Source: JAQWCH01 sp050952725 (GTDB lineage: Bacteria; Bacillota_I; Bacilli_A; RFN20; CAG-826). From it: a stretch of 64,000 nucleotides of DNA. The stretch covers positions 1,116,001-1,180,000 of the forward strand of contig JBMNLN010000001.1 in assembly GCA_050952725.1 (NCBI GenBank). Reading direction: 5' to 3'. Both the position numbers and the translations under genes were made by a program. The notes beneath the pieces were generated by a model. The model made no database searches. It saw only the letters and a list, made by a program, of their open reading frames with translations, and had not been told where the DNA came from. Of this stretch, positions 61,547 through 64,000 are shown in pieces (the stretch's first letter is position 1; every line of letters begins with the position of its first letter).

Positions 61547-62971
61547 TTATCTTCTCGTTAGTTCCACATTATCAATCTGCAATGTTTGATTGGCTTGGAG
61601 CATCGTCGCTAAAATCTGCAAAGAATTGCAGTCGGTAGGGGCGGTAAAATCTAGAGAATAATTCTGCCACTGATCACCGCTAATAGCGATCGAGATTTTA
61701 TCCAGACTCGTTCCCGTGGCATCTTGATATTTAACTGTCATCTGCCCCGTGCCGCTGCATTTGGCTTGAAAAGTTAAGGTGAATTCTTGCTGTTCATAAA
61801 CGCTATCGATGATCGTGTGGAGAAAGCCACCATTTTTTAAGACGGCGACCACGCCATGTTCCTCGGTGGGATGGTTTTCTAAATAGCAGTTTTCCTCCGA
61901 ATCAATTTGATTAACGCTTGCAAAAGTCCAGCCATAATTTTCTTGGGTGCCATGGGTGGTGAAATATTCAAAGTCGCCATTGGCGATTAGATTGACTTTG
62001 GGCATGACAATCGGTTGACGCGGATATTGACTCGCATTGGCGACACCGAGCTCAATCATCGCCTCATATTCTTCATAAGGCTGATTAAGAAACGGCAAAT
62101 ACTGCACCCAATCGACCACCATATAATCGGTTTCAAAGTTGGATAGTCCGACAAAACCGGCATTATTCGGAAACCAATTTCCGAGCCAGAGCCGACCGCT
62201 GACCTTGGGGACAAAACTGTCATGAACCGCGGTCACATAGCCATCGAGCGAATAAACCACCATCTCTGGATCAGTATACCAATCAAAGGCGAAGGTATGG
62301 AATTGATTGTCATTTAAATACGCGGTTTTTCCTGCAGTCGCCTCAAACACAGAAATGTCGCTGGAGATCATCAATGATTCCGTCACATAATTGGTATTCA
62401 AGATGTTTTTAAAAGAGATCACACCGCGGCGATTGCCACCTGGCAATTCAATATCAATTTCATGGTTATCCCGTTCCGCTTGACCATCGACGAGGCGATT
62501 CATATAAGTCCAAAAAGCCGTGCAGGCTCCTTGGCGGGGGAGGGGCTTCATCTTGACTTCATAATGACCTGGACCCGTAGCGAATTTGGAGATTAAAGCC
62601 GCTCCAGTATTGCGCCCATCTTTTAAACTTCCTAAACCGCGCACCTCGCCGCGCGTGTAGTATTGCCCATGACCGCGTAAGAGCAGATGACCTGCATCGG
62701 TATAAAAGACATTTTCCGGAATGACTCCGCCATTGCCATTTCCCCAAGCTCCTGCGCCAATGTTCCAATCATCAAAGGCGACACCATCGCTAAAATCATC
62801 AAAGAAAATATTTGTTTGATCAACTTTAACGCCTGGTAAAATAAAGACTTCTTCTCCCACTTGTGGAACTCTGATTTCCCCTCGAGAATTACCCTCACAA
62901 CTGGTAAGAAGGAGCAAAAGCAAGCAGGCTTGCATCAGGCGAGCGAACTTATTATAAGTATTGGTATTCAT
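61547..62971 (-). CDS. GH16 endo-beta-glucanase-like lipoprotein with C-terminal carbohydrate-binding domain
   Basis: 474 aa from ATG 62971. Lipobox LTSC (Cys25). The GH16 domain fills ~residues 55-300 and has the catalytic motif HEIDIE (E171, D173, E175). Family members cut beta-1,3/1,4-glucans, agar, carrageenan or related chains. A C-terminal jelly-roll CBM4/9-like domain (~330-474; NLIANGDFEYF) probably binds the chain. It heads the second locus operon and is divergent from a binding protein. No RBS; see the promoter at 62978-63006. Confidence 0.9.
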   Translation of the reverse strand: MNTNTYNKFARLMQACLLLLLLTSCEGNSRGEIRVPQVGEEVFILPGVKVDQTNIFFDDFSDGVAFDDWNIGAGAWGNGNGGVIPENVFYTDAGHLLLRGHGQYYTRGEVRGLGSLKDGRNTGAALISKFATGPGHYEVKMKPLPRQGACTAFWTYMNRLVDGQAERDNHEIDIELPGGNRRGVISFKNILNTNYVTESLMISSDISVFEATAGKTAYLNDNQFHTFAFDWYTDPEMVVYSLDGYVTAVHDSFVPKVSGRLWLGNWFPNNAGFVGLSNFETDYMVVDWVQYLPFLNQPYEEYEAMIELGVANASQYPRQPIVMPKVNLIANGDFEYFTTHGTQENYGWTFASVNQIDSEENCYLENHPTEEHGVVAVLKNGGFLHTIIDSVYEQQEFTLTFQAKCSGTGQMTVKYQDATGTSLDKISIAISGDQWQNYSLDFTAPTDCNSLQILATMLQANQTLQIDNVELTRR

Positions 62972-62977
62972 GCTTAA

Positions 62978-63006
62978 ATTATAAAGTGACCCCGCAGTAA
63001 TAACAA
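62978..63006 (-). promoter_or_regulatory. promoter of the GH16 operon
   Basis: TTGTTA (63006-63001), 17 bp and TATAAT (62983-62978) on the minus strand. The ATG begins 7 nt after the last -10 base, at the expected transcription start. Confidence 0.8.
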
Positions 63007-63019
63007 TGTATTTTTCGTT

Positions 63020-63048
63020 TAGTGAAAAAATGCTGCTTTTATTCACTA
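63020..63048. promoter_or_regulatory. inverted repeat between the GH16 operon and the binding-protein gene
   Basis: TAGTGAA (63020-63026) and TTCACTA (63042-63048), 15 nt apart, lie between the two divergent promoters. A plausible operator for the ROK repressor. Confidence 0.4.
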
Positions 63049-63120
63049 TTTATATTATAATATATATTGAAAGTAATTTTACCAAAGTCATTTCGCTTGA
63101 ATTTCAAAGGAGATGCATTC

Positions 63121-64000
63121 ATGAAACCTAACTACTCGTTTTTGATGCTTGGAGCGGTCAGCCTTCTATCGGCAAGTGTTTTGAGTTCCTGTCATAAGGT
63201 AGTCAATGATGAGCACACCTTAAATGTTGTTTGTCTCAACGCTGGATACGGACGAGAATGGATTGATGCTGCCGTAGCCATTTGGGAACGAGATAATCCC
63301 GATTATCGAGTCAACCTCAATGCCACTGCCGATGCGAAAACGGTAATTCAAAGCAATATATTCAAGGCGGGTAATATCGATGATGTTTACATCTCAGTAG
63401 GAGCCGATTGGAAAAAATATGCAGGTGGTGACCGCCTTTTAGCCCTCGATGACCTTTTGCAAGAAACAGTTGATGGGGTGAAGGTCATCGACAAAATTAA
63501 CGATGAATATCAAGGTTCGATTCATTACCAAAATCGCCATGGAGAAACTCATACCTATCGCTTGCCTTGGACCTCGGGACTAGGGGGAATTTTCTATAAT
63601 GCGGTGATGTTTGCGGAAAATGGCTGGAATGTTCCAACTACATACGACCAACTCTTAACCCTTTGCCAAACGATTATCGAGGCGAATATCTATGTTGATC
63701 CAAGCGATCCAACTGAAGGCCGAGTTTATCCTTTTACTTTTACTGGCAATAACTCCGACTACTTCGACTACACCGTCTTTACCTGGTGGAGTCAATTAGC
63801 GGGAAAGGAGGCAATTGATCAGTTCTTGCAATACGATCAAGCTGATTATTTTGATGCTGAAATTAATCCGACTTATGCCAAATTAAAAACGGCAACTATG
63901 ATGTGGAGCCGATTATTCGGACCCGATTCGACCTTTGGTGATAAATTATATGACCCCGCTGATAAAAATCGCGGCAATCACGAGGCACAAAAGAATTTTA
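63121..64000 (+). CDS. sugar-binding lipoprotein of ABC importer, 5' part
   Basis: At least 293 codons; the gene runs off the right edge. AAGGAG 8 nt before the ATG. Lipobox LSSC (Cys24). A family 1 solute-binding fold follows (VVCLNAGYGREWIDAAVAIWE, in part; LPWTSGLGGIFYN). Divergent from the GH16-permease operon and likely its binding protein. A symmetric TATAAT-containing stretch at 63051-63065 may be its -10. Confidence 0.88.
   Translation, partial: MKPNYSFLMLGAVSLLSASVLSSCHKVVNDEHTLNVVCLNAGYGREWIDAAVAIWERDNPDYRVNLNATADAKTVIQSNIFKAGNIDDVYISVGADWKKYAGGDRLLALDDLLQETVDGVKVIDKINDEYQGSIHYQNRHGETHTYRLPWTSGLGGIFYNAVMFAENGWNVPTTYDQLLTLCQTIIEANIYVDPSDPTEGRVYPFTFTGNNSDYFDYTVFTWWSQLAGKEAIDQFLQYDQADYFDAEINPTYAKLKTATMMWSRLFGPDSTFGDKLYDPADKNRGNHEAQKNF

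Noticed and set aside
1..64000. Possible use of TGA as tryptophan (mycoplasma code)
   Set aside because: Genes end at TGA where expected (for example ftsK and the permease overlaps) and Trp is written TGG throughout.

Overview
The window looks like the chromosome of a low-GC Bacilli/Tenericutes-type bacterium, in the RF39 / Acholeplasmatales / Erysipelotrichales neighbourhood. Evidence: a T-box upstream of alaS, the truB-ribF-rpsO-pnp and rnjB-spoIIIE gene orders, an msmK/ugpC ATPase with an internal insertion of the kind reported in mollicutes, many lipobox proteins, Shine-Dalgarno sites mixed with apparently leaderless starts, TGA used as stop and TGG as Trp. The exact taxon is inference.

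Layout. (1) 1-22.2 kb is mostly housekeeping on the minus strand: the tail of a chromate-type transporter (+), then alaS (with T-box)-ruvX-DUF1292, dtd-mnmA, divergent rarA (+), a run rnjB / ftsK-acpS-pulA-ssb-like-plsC-pdp, a three-gene glycerol-3-phosphate oxidation module (FAD dehydrogenase with [2Fe-2S] tail, FAD/NAD oxidoreductase, DUF1667) and pnp. (2) 22.3-49.2 kb is a carbohydrate-utilisation island. From an AraC regulator (+) and a divergent ABC sugar importer (lipoprotein binding protein plus two permeases) it runs through four large secreted or lipid-anchored surface proteins (one DUF4838, two with GLUG-like repeats, one Ig-like) into intracellular enzymes: pectate-lyase-3/GH28-like beta-helix, an unclassified GH-like barrel, an esterase, a GH78 rhamnosidase, an ABC ATPase, DUF624, a GH2 beta-mannosidase, a HAD phosphatase, and an HpcH/HpaI aldolase (+). 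It sits exactly between rpsO and pnp, genes normally adjacent. The mix points to a rhamnose- and mannose-containing, probably uronic-acid-containing and acylated plant or microbial heteropolysaccharide. (3) 49.3-53.9 kb is housekeeping again: rpsO, a zinc alcohol dehydrogenase, ribF, truB and a divergent TtcA-like protein fused to a GNAT acetyltransferase. (4) 54-64 kb is a second sugar locus: GH16 lipoprotein, two permeases, a 996-aa GLUG-like lipoprotein, a ROK repressor and the msmK-type ATPase on the minus strand, with a divergent solute-binding lipoprotein running off the right edge; a beta-glucan or related substrate is inferred.

How it works together (inference): surface lipoproteins bind and trim glycans outside, ABC importers take up oligosaccharides, cytoplasmic GH2/GH78/beta-helix/esterase enzymes finish the breakdown, and the aldolase and HAD enzyme feed central metabolism. 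Points of most interest: insertion of the island into rpsO-pnp, mosaic near-identical modules in adjacent surface proteins (likely gene conversion), two strong promoters whose -10 box ends 6 nt before the start codon, a TtcA-GNAT fusion, an insertion in msmK, and unassigned enzyme-like proteins in the island. No tRNA, rRNA, CRISPR array or intact insertion sequence was seen.
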